A stretch of 6,621 bases of DNA from Verrucomicrobiia bacterium (GCA_025061935.1 JANWZY010000168.1:1-6621); one strand, 5' to 3'. Shown: positions 1-6,621, counted from the stretch's first letter. Notes: generated by a model not told the origin, from the sequence alone. Numbers and translations: made by a program.

Positions 1-219
1 CAAACGGGTGGACTTGGGCATGCGCGCTTTTATCGGCTGGTGATTGTGCAATAAAGTGGGCGGGTAAATCCGGTCCACGTGTGATTCTGGCTGGGTCCGG
101 TGTGATGCCCCATGTCATCGTAATTCCCACGGCACATTTCGGGCCACAACTGTTTGCTTTCCCCGGGCGATGCGCTTTGTTAGTTTTTGCGCTTAACCAA
201 GGGCGGAAATTTCGGACAT
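1..219. other. Leader region upstream of uvrA, no supported gene
   Basis: I see no convincing gene here. Frame 1 is open from the left edge to a TAA at 52-54 and frame 2 to a TGA at 41-43. Either could be the tail of an upstream gene, but 13-17 residues are too few to identify. No recognisable SOS/LexA palindrome, tRNA or terminator with a T-run was found. No promoter with good -35 and -10 boxes stands out, although uvrA transcription should start somewhere in this stretch. Two similar 13-14 base words, at 72-85 and 94-106, form an imperfect direct repeat. Confidence 0.5.
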
Positions 220-3210
220 GTGAGCAAGGACACGATCAGAGTGGTTGGCGCGCGTGAGCACAATTTGAAAAACCTCACGCTCACCATTCCGCGCAACAAG
301 CTGGTGGTAATCACAGGCCTTAGCGGCAGCGGCAAATCGTCCCTGGCATTCGACACGATCTACGCCGAAGGCCAGCGGAAGTATGTCGAGTCGCTCTCGG
401 CTTATGCACGGCAATTCCTCGACCAAATGGAAAAGCCGGATGTGGACTATATCGAAGGATTGTCCCCGGCTATTGCTATCGAGCAGCGCAGCGCAAGCAC
501 AAGTCCGCGCTCGATAGTCGCGACTACAACAGAAATCTACGATTACCTCCGATTGATGTATGCCCACGTGGGACGGCCACATTGCCCTGAAACGGGCGTG
601 CCACTTGTCGCGCAGACGGCGAGCGAGATAGTTGACCAGCTAATGCAATTGCCGTGTCAAACGAAACTGATCGTGCTTGCGCCTGTTGTTACGGACCAGA
701 AAGGCGAGTTCCGTGATGTGCTCGACAGGTTGGCCCGCGAAGGCTTCGTGCGCGCGCGTGTGGACGGCCGGCTAGTCGAATTACAGGAAAAGCCTCAGGT
801 GCGACTTGATCCGAAGCAGAAGCATACCATTGAGGCCGTTGTTGACCGACTGCTGATCGATGAGAAGGTGCGTGTGCGGCTAAGTGACTCGGTTGAGACC
901 GCGTTACGCTGGGGGAGCGGGTTGGTAAAAACGCTCCACTTGGTGCCTGAAGGATCAGCTCCGGCTCAGAAACGCGCGGCGGCCGCAAAGCGCGCTGTGG
1001 ATACCGAGGCGACCGATGTCGGGCAATTGGACGGGTGGGTTGAGAGTGTCTATAGCACGCGATTATTTTCCCCCGCGACAGGCAAAAGTTATGAGCGTTT
1101 GACGCCCAAGCATTTTTCTTTCAACGCGCCGGCTGGTGCGTGCCAGGTCTGCCACGGGCTAGGCCAAAAGATGGTGTTCGACGAACAATTGATAGTCCCA
1201 GACCCGGAAAAATCGCTTGAAGAGGGGGCGATCGTGCCGTGGCGGCGCGGCGGCAAAAGGATGGTTGTTTACTACAAGGCAATGCTTCGCGCTGTGGCGG
1301 CACATTACGGGCAGAGCCTGGAAAAGCCCTACAAAGAGTTGCCGGATGAATTCAAGCGCGTCCTGTTGTACGGCTCGGGAGAGACAGAAATCGAATTCCA
1401 TTTCTGGCGTGCCGGGAAGATAAGTGTGGTCAAGCGGCCGTTCGAAGGCGTGATACCGAATTTGGAACGGCTCTATCGAGAGAGCGAGAGCGAGTACACA
1501 AAAACCAGGCTTAAAGCTTTCATGAACCCGCAGTTTTGCGATGCGTGCGGGGGAAAACGGCTCAAGCCGGAAGTGCTCGCAGTTACACTCGGCGGCGAAA
1601 ACCCGAAGTACAAGACACGGCTGCCTGGGCGCGGCATCGAGTTGCCTGGGCTTTCAATCATGGACGTGTGCAGATTGACCGTTGAAGAGGCAGACGAATT
1701 TTTTGCAGGTCTGAAACTGTCACAGTTTCAGGAGAAAGTTGCGCGCGAGCTTATACGCGAAATTCGGGCGCGCCTCGGCTTTTTGAAAAATGTCGGCTTG
1801 GGCTACCTGACTTTGGACCGTGAAAGCAGTACGCTGAGTGGCGGTGAAGCGCAACGAATCAGGCTCGCGACGCAAATCGGATCCGGCCTGGTAGGTGTGC
1901 TTTACGTCTTGGATGAACCGACGATCGGTTTGCACCCGCGCGATAATGGTAAATTGCTCGCCACGCTAAAAAATCTCCGCGACCTGGGCAACACGGTTAT
2001 CGTTGTAGAACACGACGCTGAGACGATACGCAGCGCGGATTACATACTTGATTTGGGGCCGGGTGCAGGCGCGCTCGGCGGCGAGCTAGTTGCGGCCGGT
2101 ACGCTGGCTGAGGTGTTAGCGAATCCGAGATCGCTTACCGCCAAGTATCTGAAAGGCGAGCTTTCGATCCCGGTGCCGCGCTCGCGCGTCGCGCCATCTG
2201 AAGAACGGGGATGGCTCGAGATACTCGGTGCGCGCGAGAACAATCTCAAGAACATAGACGTACGAATTCCATTGGGAACATTCACCTGCGTCACTGGTGT
2301 CAGCGGCTCAGGCAAAAGCACGTTGGTGGACGATATCTTGCGTCGCGCGCTTTTCAGGAAGTTCTATGGGTCGAAGGAGCAGCCCGGCGCGCACCGCGCC
2401 ATCCGTGGATATGAAAATCTCGACAAGGTTGTTGTTATTGACCAGACGCCGATTGGCCGGACACCGCGGAGCAATCCGGCGACTTACACCGGCATTTTTA
2501 ATCACATTCGTGAGCTATTCGCGCGACTGCCCGCTGCAAGGATCAGAGGATATGACGCCGGGAGGTTCAGTTTTAATGTCAAGGGGGGGAGATGCGAAAG
2601 GTGCCAGGGCGACGGCCTGATTAAGATCGAAATGCACTTTTTGCCGCCAGTTTACGTGACTTGCGAACTTTGTGGGGGCAAGCGATACAATCGCGAGACA
2701 CTCGAGATCACTTACAAGGGCATGAATATCGCCGATGTGCTCGATATGACTGTGGACGAAGCAGTCACGTTCTTTCGAGCAGTGCCGCAGATCGCCGAGG
2801 CTTGCCAGGTGCTCGCGGATGTCGGACTCGGGTACATCCGGCTGGGCCAGCCGGCCACAACACTAAGCGGTGGCGAAGCGCAGAGGGTGAAGCTAGCCGC
2901 CGAGCTGAGTCGGCGTGCGACAGGTCGGACGCTCTACATCATGGACGAGCCTACAACCGGCTTGCACTTTCATGACATATCGAAACTGCTTGAAGTGCTG
3001 TTTAAGCTCAGGGATGCAGGCAATACTCTGCTTGTCATTGAGCACAATTTGGATGTAATCAAGGCTGCGGATTGGATAATTGATCTTGGTCCAGAGGGCG
3101 GTGCTGGTGGCGGTTGGATAGTTGCCGAGGGGCCGCCAGAGCAGATCGCAGCCTGTCCGCGCAGTTACACGGGCCAGTACTTGAGCCGTGTGCTGAGACG
3201 AAGTGCCTGA
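220..3210 (+). CDS. uvrA: UvrABC excinuclease subunit A (UvrA), DNA damage recognition ATPase
   Basis: UvrA dimers load UvrB at bulky DNA lesions in nucleotide excision repair; it is a cytosolic tandem ABC ATPase. Residue numbers here count from an in-frame TTG at 187. Half one has Walker A GLSGSGKSS (44-52), signature LSGGEAQR (550-557), Walker B LDEP (575-578) and H-loop His609. Half two has Walker A GVSGSGKST (704-712), LSGGEAQR (893-900), MDEP (919-922) and His953. The second zinc finger, needed for DNA binding in E. coli, is intact (C803, C806, C826, C829), as are CQVC (319-322) and CDAC (451-454). The other zinc site looks degenerate: CPETG at 133-137 and SPATG at 295-299 stand where E. 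coli has CPDH and CPIC. The protein is about 996 residues from GTG 220, against 940 in E. coli. The excess is an Ala/Lys-rich insert near 255-290 and a shorter one near 470-487. GTG 220 is preferred because it begins close to where UvrA homology starts (DTIRVVGAREHNLKN) and has GGGCGG upstream; TTG 187 is possible. The downstream TPR gene follows after 20 bases. Confidence 0.97.
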   Translation: MSKDTIRVVGAREHNLKNLTLTIPRNKLVVITGLSGSGKSSLAFDTIYAEGQRKYVESLSAYARQFLDQMEKPDVDYIEGLSPAIAIEQRSASTSPRSIVATTTEIYDYLRLMYAHVGRPHCPETGVPLVAQTASEIVDQLMQLPCQTKLIVLAPVVTDQKGEFRDVLDRLAREGFVRARVDGRLVELQEKPQVRLDPKQKHTIEAVVDRLLIDEKVRVRLSDSVETALRWGSGLVKTLHLVPEGSAPAQKRAAAAKRAVDTEATDVGQLDGWVESVYSTRLFSPATGKSYERLTPKHFSFNAPAGACQVCHGLGQKMVFDEQLIVPDPEKSLEEGAIVPWRRGGKRMVVYYKAMLRAVAAHYGQSLEKPYKELPDEFKRVLLYGSGETEIEFHFWRAGKISVVKRPFEGVIPNLERLYRESESEYTKTRLKAFMNPQFCDACGGKRLKPEVLAVTLGGENPKYKTRLPGRGIELPGLSIMDVCRLTVEEADEFFAGLKLSQFQEKVARELIREIRARLGFLKNVGLGYLTLDRESSTLSGGEAQRIRLATQIGSGLVGVLYVLDEPTIGLHPRDNGKLLATLKNLRDLGNTVIVVEHDAETIRSADYILDLGPGAGALGGELVAAGTLAEVLANPRSLTAKYLKGELSIPVPRSRVAPSEERGWLEILGARENNLKNIDVRIPLGTFTCVTGVSGSGKSTLVDDILRRALFRKFYGSKEQPGAHRAIRGYENLDKVVVIDQTPIGRTPRSNPATYTGIFNHIRELFARLPAARIRGYDAGRFSFNVKGGRCERCQGDGLIKIEMHFLPPVYVTCELCGGKRYNRETLEITYKGMNIADVLDMTVDEAVTFFRAVPQIAEACQVLADVGLGYIRLGQPATTLSGGEAQRVKLAAELSRRATGRTLYIMDEPTTGLHFHDISKLLEVLFKLRDAGNTLLVIEHNLDVIKAADWIIDLGPEGGAGGGWIVAEGPPEQIAACPRSYTGQYLSRVLRRSA

Positions 3211-3220
3211 AAATGGCGAG

Positions 3221-3226
3221 AAGGAG
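3221..3226 (+). promoter_or_regulatory. Ribosome-binding site that sets the TPR gene start
   Basis: AAGGAG lies 4 bases before ATG 3231. The alternative in-frame ATG at 3213 has no purine-rich site at a usable distance, and the reading frame extends back into uvrA only as an open shadow. This site therefore favours 3231 as the start. The spacing is slightly short, so 3213, which would add MARRSQ and a more basic N terminus, cannot be ruled out. Confidence 0.65.
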
Positions 3227-3230
3227 TCAA

Positions 3231-5915
3231 ATGGTAAGCGCGCGCGCAACATTTGTTGCCGCCCTAGTGTGGTTCTCAGCGGCGTGGGGGGCATTCGTTT
3301 GCGCGGCGCCGACGCCTGGGGAACAGCGCGCGTTCAATGCTGCAATGCAGTCATTCCAGGGTGGTTGGTGGGAAATAGCCGACCGGCAGTTCGCCGAGTT
3401 TCTTGGCAAGTATCCCAAGTCCGAGCTGGTCCCTGAGGCAATTTTGAGGCGTGCACAAGCACGCTTCAGACTCCGGAAATTCGGCGACGCAATCGAACTT
3501 TTGACGGGCAATCGGGACAGAGCAGGGCCGATTATTGACGAATGGCTTTTCTGGCTCGGTGAGGCGTATTTCGCCAGCTCGAACTATGCTGGTGCGGCAG
3601 AGGCATACGGTTCGGTGGCGCGAAACTTTCCAAACTCGGCCCGCGCCGCTGTGGCGGCATACCACGAAGCGCTCGCCTACGCCAAAATTGGGGATTGGGC
3701 ACATGTAGAGCGATTGCTGGAAATGCCGGCAGGCCCACTCGAGCGCGCGATTGCATCCAACCCTACGAATGATGTAGCCGTAAACAGCAGGTTGCTCTTG
3801 GCCGAAGCCCAGCTTCGCACGGGAAGTCTGACTGAAGCTGAAAAGCAGTTGGCGCAATTGGGTACGCTTCGGTTAGCCCCATGCACTGAGTGGCGCAGGC
3901 TATACCTGCTCGGCAGCGTGCTCGTGCGCCGTGCAAAGCTAGAAGAGGCACTCGCGATAGCAACGAACCTTGTTGCAGCGGCGGATGCATGCGGCCGCGA
4001 TGAGTTAAAGGCTGAGACTGTTCTGTTCAAAGCTGGTGTGCTCGAACACGCAGCCAGGTTCGACGAAGCGTATCGAGAATATGAAAAACTGTTTGGGCAG
4101 CATGTACCAGTGGGGGCGCGCAAATCCGCGCTGCTTCGGGCTGTGGGATTAAACCTGCGTCAGGGTAAGGTTGACGCAGCGGCCACGTTGCTCGACGACC
4201 AGATTGTGCGCGACCCCTATTTGCGCGGGTCTGACGCAGCACTATTAGCGTTGGGAGAACTACGCCTGAAGCAGTTTGCCGCGGCAGTCGCCAGGGAAAG
4301 TGCGAAGTCCGGACAGGCGGCTGCGGCGGATACTACCAACCTGCTCCGGCAGGCAATGGCCCTGTTCGACGCGGTCATCACAAACGCGGCGGACAGTCCC
4401 TTTGTGGGCAGGGCATGGCTCGGTAAGGGGTGGTGTCTGTGGTTGACCGGCAATGTCGCCGAGAGCGTGCCGGCTTTCGAGTCCGCAGCAAAATTGTTGC
4501 AGTTTTCGGAAGAGCAGGCCCAGGCGCGGTTCAAATTAGCCGACGCCCAGTTCGCTACTGGTGAGTTCGCGGCGGCGCTGACGAACTACCAGGGGCTAGT
4601 GGCTGACTACGGGAGACTGCCGGGCGCACGGCAAAGCCTTATTGAGCCTGCGCTTTACCAAGCTGTGCGCGCGGCATTGGCTGTGAATGACTTGGCGGCG
4701 GCGACCAACGCAATGCACATGATCCTGCGAGAGTTCCCCAATGGCTTTCGGGCGCAGTCGGTTTTGCTCGTTGCCGGACAGGACATTGCTGCGCAGGGCG
4801 GGCTTTCGGTCGCGCGTCAGTTTTTTGCAGAGTTTGAGCGCAGGTACCCGGATTCGCCGTTGCTCCCCGAGGTCAAACTCGCACTGGCACGCACATTCGA
4901 ACAGGAAAAGAATTGGATTGAGGCGGTTAAAATATACGAAGAATGGGTGACGAATTATGCCAGGCTTGACCTATTGCCACAGGTCGAGTACCGGCGCGGT
5001 TGGGCGAATTACAAAGCTGGCATGGAAACAAACGCGCTCGCGGTTTTTGTGAGCATCGTTACGCGGTTCCCGACGGCGCCAGTGGCGCCGTTGGCGCAAA
5101 ACTGGATCGCCGACTTCTACTTTCGGCGCGGTGACTACAAGCGCGCAGAGGAGAATTACCAACTTTTGTACCAGCGCTGGGCTGAGTCTGAGCTTGCATA
5201 TGAAGCGCGCACGATGGCCGGCCGTGCAGCCATGGCGAGCCTGAGATTTTCAGACGCCATTTCGTACTTTACAAATCTTATCAATGACCCTAACTGCCCG
5301 TCGAACTTAGCTGCACAGGCGCTCTTCGCATTTGGAGATGCCCTGGTCCAGCAGGCACCGGCCGAAGTAAATCGGCCACTTGCAAACTACGAAGAGGCAA
5401 TAAGAGTTTTCAGCAGGTTGCAAAGGCTGTATCCCGGTACCGAGCTAGCCACGCTCGCAGGGGGCAGAATCGGGGACTGCTACCTCCAGCTAGCCTCACA
5501 AAACCCGAACTATCTGACGAACGCATTCATTGCCTACCGATCTGTCGTAGACGACCCGCGTGCACGCGCATCTGCTCGGAGCCAGGCCGAGGTGGGGCTG
5601 GGACTTGTTCTAGACAAACAGGCGGAATTCGTGCCTCCCGAGGACCAAGCGCGCATGCGGCAGCGCGCACTCGAGCATTATCTGCGCGTGGTTTATCAGC
5701 AAAACCTGCGTGAGGGTGAACAGCCGGACACGTTTTGGATTAAGGAAGCCGGGTTGCGCGCCGTGCGTCTTGCCGAAGAACTTCAAATGTGGGAACAGCT
5801 TGCGAAAGATGGGGGCATTTGTGACTACTTGGGCACGGTTTTGCCTCAGAACGCGCAGTTCTTCGAAGCGCGCAAGGCGCGTGCGAAAGCGCGAATGGCT
5901 GCGCTGGCGCGGTGA
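3231..5915 (+). CDS. Large exported tetratricopeptide-repeat protein, function unknown
   Basis: The predicted 894-residue protein begins with a Sec-type signal peptide: MVSAR, a hydrophobic core over about residues 6-23, then a likely cut near VCA|AP (residues 23-26). No lipobox is seen (AFVC fits poorly), so it is probably periplasmic or envelope-associated rather than a lipoprotein. The rest is almost entirely helical TPR-like pairs. Clear examples are at about 36-62 (AFNAAMQSF ... FLGKYP), 106-134 (WLGEAYFASSNYAGAAEAY ... FPNS), 433-460, 526-542 (RRYPDSPL), 550-576, 587-614 (RGWANYKAG ... RFP), 625-650 and 716-735. The YP-x-S/G-x-L-x-x-x-A spacing is that of the TPR families around BamD and CpoB/YbgF, which act in envelope assembly and Tol-Pal function. 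No enzyme motif, C-terminal transmembrane anchor or sorting signal is visible. It starts 20 bases after uvrA and is likely in the same transcript. The role is inferred only as a protein-protein scaffold; no specific name is justified. Confidence 0.9.
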   Translation: MVSARATFVAALVWFSAAWGAFVCAAPTPGEQRAFNAAMQSFQGGWWEIADRQFAEFLGKYPKSELVPEAILRRAQARFRLRKFGDAIELLTGNRDRAGPIIDEWLFWLGEAYFASSNYAGAAEAYGSVARNFPNSARAAVAAYHEALAYAKIGDWAHVERLLEMPAGPLERAIASNPTNDVAVNSRLLLAEAQLRTGSLTEAEKQLAQLGTLRLAPCTEWRRLYLLGSVLVRRAKLEEALAIATNLVAAADACGRDELKAETVLFKAGVLEHAARFDEAYREYEKLFGQHVPVGARKSALLRAVGLNLRQGKVDAAATLLDDQIVRDPYLRGSDAALLALGELRLKQFAAAVARESAKSGQAAAADTTNLLRQAMALFDAVITNAADSPFVGRAWLGKGWCLWLTGNVAESVPAFESAAKLLQFSEEQAQARFKLADAQFATGEFAAALTNYQGLVADYGRLPGARQSLIEPALYQAVRAALAVNDLAAATNAMHMILREFPNGFRAQSVLLVAGQDIAAQGGLSVARQFFAEFERRYPDSPLLPEVKLALARTFEQEKNWIEAVKIYEEWVTNYARLDLLPQVEYRRGWANYKAGMETNALAVFVSIVTRFPTAPVAPLAQNWIADFYFRRGDYKRAEENYQLLYQRWAESELAYEARTMAGRAAMASLRFSDAISYFTNLINDPNCPSNLAAQALFAFGDALVQQAPAEVNRPLANYEEAIRVFSRLQRLYPGTELATLAGGRIGDCYLQLASQNPNYLTNAFIAYRSVVDDPRARASARSQAEVGLGLVLDKQAEFVPPEDQARMRQRALEHYLRVVYQQNLREGEQPDTFWIKEAGLRAVRLAEELQMWEQLAKDGGICDYLGTVLPQNAQFFEARKARAKARMAALAR

Positions 5916-5932
5916 GCGTTGCCAACTGCTTG

Positions 5933-5961
5933 TTGACTCTGCGAGCTGGCTGTCATATTGT
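5933..5961 (+). promoter_or_regulatory. Sigma70-type promoter for the riboswitch-thiT unit
   Basis: TTGACT (5933-5938, five of six matches to the -35 consensus) is separated by exactly 17 bases from TATTGT (5956-5961, four of six to the -10 consensus). The predicted transcription start at about 5967-5969 falls just before the conserved GGGG of the TPP aptamer at 5972. That is where a riboswitch leader should begin. The position and spacing are read directly from the sequence; activity is inferred. Confidence 0.7.
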
Positions 5962-5967
5962 TGATTG

Positions 5968-6079
5968 CGTTGGGGCGCTGCCCAGTTCCCGTGACTGCGG
6001 GACGAAGGCTGAGAGTCCTGCGTGGGGACGCAGGATAACCCGTTGAACCTGATCCAGGTAATGCTGGCGGAGGGAAAAC
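5968..6079 (+). promoter_or_regulatory. TPP riboswitch (THI element) controlling thiT
   Basis: The conserved core of the thiamin pyrophosphate aptamer is present in order: GGGGCGC (5972-5978), CTGAGA (6009-6014, pyrimidine-binding loop), ACCC (6038-6041), ACCTGAT (6047-6053), GGTAATGC (6057-6064) and GCGGAGGGAA (6067-6076). Helices can be drawn. P2 pairs GGG near 5973-5975 with CCC 6039-6041. P3 has basal GCC/GGC (5980-5982 with 6007-6009) and distal TCCCG/CGGGA (5987-5991 with 5998-6002). P4/P5 pairs CCAG 6054-6057 with CTGG 6064-6067. An optional extra stem, P3a, is perfect: 8 pairs, 6016-6023 with 6028-6035, closed by GGGG. P1 is very short, about three pairs (GTT 5969-5971 with AAC 6077-6079). 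There is no downstream terminator hairpin or T-run before the gene. Because the aptamer tail contains the ribosome-binding site, control is most likely at translation initiation, with TPP turning thiT off. Confidence 0.96.
6069..6073 (+). promoter_or_regulatory. Shine-Dalgarno of thiT embedded in the TPP aptamer
   Basis: GGAGG lies 7 bases before GTG 6081 and is part of the conserved 3' aptamer segment GCGGAGGGAA. It both identifies GTG as the start codon and explains how TPP binding could block ribosome access directly, without a separate expression platform. Confidence 0.8.
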
Positions 6080-6080
6080 C

Positions 6081-6621
6081 GTGGGTGAAAGAAAAATTAA
6101 AGTTAGGATTCTAGCCGAAATCGTAGTGCTTGCCGCACTTTCAGCCGTTTTATACGTAGTTCGCCCCTATACGCTGCCCTATGGTGGCTCCATAACTTTA
6201 GGTAGCATGGTTCCAGTGATGTGGCTTGCCATTAGAAGAGGCGTTTACGTTGGATTTGTTGCTGGAGCATTATTCGGTATCCTAGCATTATTCATCGACA
6301 TAATGCTTGTCGGCGCTGCAAACATAATTGCCACACCAGTGCAAGTGTTCCTCGAATACCCCGTAGCCTTTGGCGTTCTCGGGTTAGCTGGACTTTTTCA
6401 TAAAAGGCAGTCTGTTACCTTTGCCATCGCTGGAGTGGCCATAAGCATATTCGTAAAGTTCTTAATACATTATCTTGTGGGCGCCTTCATATGGGTCGCG
6501 ATTTATGCTTTTCCACCAGAATGGGGGCAATTCCTGTGGCCAGCAATATACAATGGCAGCTTTTTACTAGTGGAGTTTATTATAAGCGCTATAATTATGG
6601 CTATACTAGTTGAGAGAGGAA
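6081..6621 (+). CDS. thiT: ThiT, thiamin-specific S component of an ECF transporter (3' end cut by window)
   Basis: This reads as the membrane thiamin-binding subunit that pairs with an energizing module (EcfT and two ATPases), none of which is in the window. The frame is open for 180 codons from GTG to the edge, with no stop. The family is usually about 180-200 residues, so little is missing. The protein is very hydrophobic with about six membrane segments. Compared from memory with Lactococcus lactis ThiT, several features align: ILAEIVVLAALSAV near the N terminus, IRRG (51-54), LEYPVA (91-96; E92 and Y93 match the thiamin-binding E84 and Y85), VKFLIHYLVGAFIW (125-138; H130 and W138 match H125 and W133) and YNGS (157-160; N158 matches N151). 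The GGSITLGSMVP segment (35-45) resembles the variant seen in many other ThiT proteins and has Gly where L. lactis has W34. The GTG start is fixed by the GGAGG of the riboswitch. Codon use is unlike the upstream genes: by eye about ten ATA, many TTA, and six of seven Arg codons AGA/AGG, at about 45% GC. This suggests recent acquisition. GAGAGAGGAA at the very edge could serve a following gene, which I cannot see. Confidence 0.93.
   Translation, partial: MGERKIKVRILAEIVVLAALSAVLYVVRPYTLPYGGSITLGSMVPVMWLAIRRGVYVGFVAGALFGILALFIDIMLVGAANIIATPVQVFLEYPVAFGVLGLAGLFHKRQSVTFAIAGVAISIFVKFLIHYLVGAFIWVAIYAFPPEWGQFLWPAIYNGSFLLVEFIISAIIMAILVERG

Noticed and set aside
1..54. Possible C-terminal tail of an upstream gene ending at TAA 52-54 (or TGA 41-43 in another frame)
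   Set aside because: Only 13-17 residues are available, with no recognisable motif, and two frames are equally plausible, so no gene can be supported.
193..582. Minus-strand open frame of about 129 codons inside uvrA
   Set aside because: It lies opposite a gene with complete, well-matched UvrA motifs, and its translation shows no recognisable domain. It is a shadow of the real gene, as are the other minus-strand and out-of-frame frames across both large genes.
2583..2589. Run of seven G in uvrA as a possible frameshift site
   Set aside because: The frame is intact through the conserved VKGGRCERC segment on both sides, so there is no evidence of slippage or a sequencing error.
3114..3230. 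Extended N terminus of the TPR protein reaching back into uvrA
   Set aside because: The extra 39 residues overlap the uvrA coding end, come before a clear signal peptide and have no ribosome-binding site. ATG 3231 with AAGGAG is a better start.
3246..3259. GCAAC-ATTT-GTTGC hairpin just inside the TPR gene
   Set aside because: A five-pair stem in coding sequence for the signal peptide, with no sign of regulatory function; likely chance.
5075..5097. GGCGCC-AGT-GGCGCC inverted repeat followed by another GGCGC
   Set aside because: It lies within the TPR gene, encodes an ordinary Ala/Pro-rich turn and has no T-run. It is explained by codon use in a GC-rich gene.
5923..5935. CAAC-TGCTT-GTTG hairpin as terminator of the uvrA-TPR transcript
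   Set aside because: The stem has only four pairs, no T-run follows, and it overlaps the -35 box of the thiT promoter. No convincing intrinsic terminator was found.

Overview
This window carries three plus-strand genes and one strong RNA regulatory element. In order they are uvrA (nucleotide excision repair), a large secreted tetratricopeptide-repeat (TPR) protein, a TPP (thiamin pyrophosphate) riboswitch, and the start of thiT. ThiT is the thiamin-binding S component of an ECF transporter, and its gene runs off the right edge. No tRNA, rRNA, CRISPR array, insertion sequence or other mobile element is visible.

The organism looks like a Gram-negative-type bacterium of moderately high GC (roughly 55-60% in the first two genes). 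The style of UvrA, with its long insert and a zinc site of the form CPETG / FSPATG, and the 900-residue exported TPR protein read to me like Verrucomicrobiota or the wider PVC group. That placement is from memory of family style and is only moderately secure.

Layout: 1-219 is non-coding leader with no gene I can support. 220-3210 is uvrA, followed after 20 bases by the TPR gene (3231-5915) with its own AAGGAG ribosome-binding site, so the two are probably co-transcribed. After a 17-base gap a new transcription unit begins. A good sigma70-type promoter (TTGACT, 17 bases, TATTGT) is followed within about 10 bases by a complete TPP aptamer (about 5968-6079). The 3' end of the aptamer contains the Shine-Dalgarno sequence of thiT, which starts with GTG at 6081.

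How the parts work together: UvrA would find bulky DNA lesions with UvrB. The TPR protein is probably a periplasmic or envelope scaffold, and its link with uvrA looks positional rather than functional. In the last unit, high intracellular TPP should close the aptamer and hide the thiT ribosome-binding site. Thiamin uptake is then made only when thiamin is short.

The most interesting point is a sharp break in composition at the thiT start codon. By hand count the thiT part is about 45% GC, and it is rich in ATA, TTA and AGA/AGG codons that are scarce in the two upstream genes. This suggests a transferred gene, possibly archaeal or from a low-GC bacterium, sitting behind a bacterial promoter and riboswitch. 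An assembly join is the alternative. A second point is that UvrA appears to have lost three of the four ligands of one zinc site.
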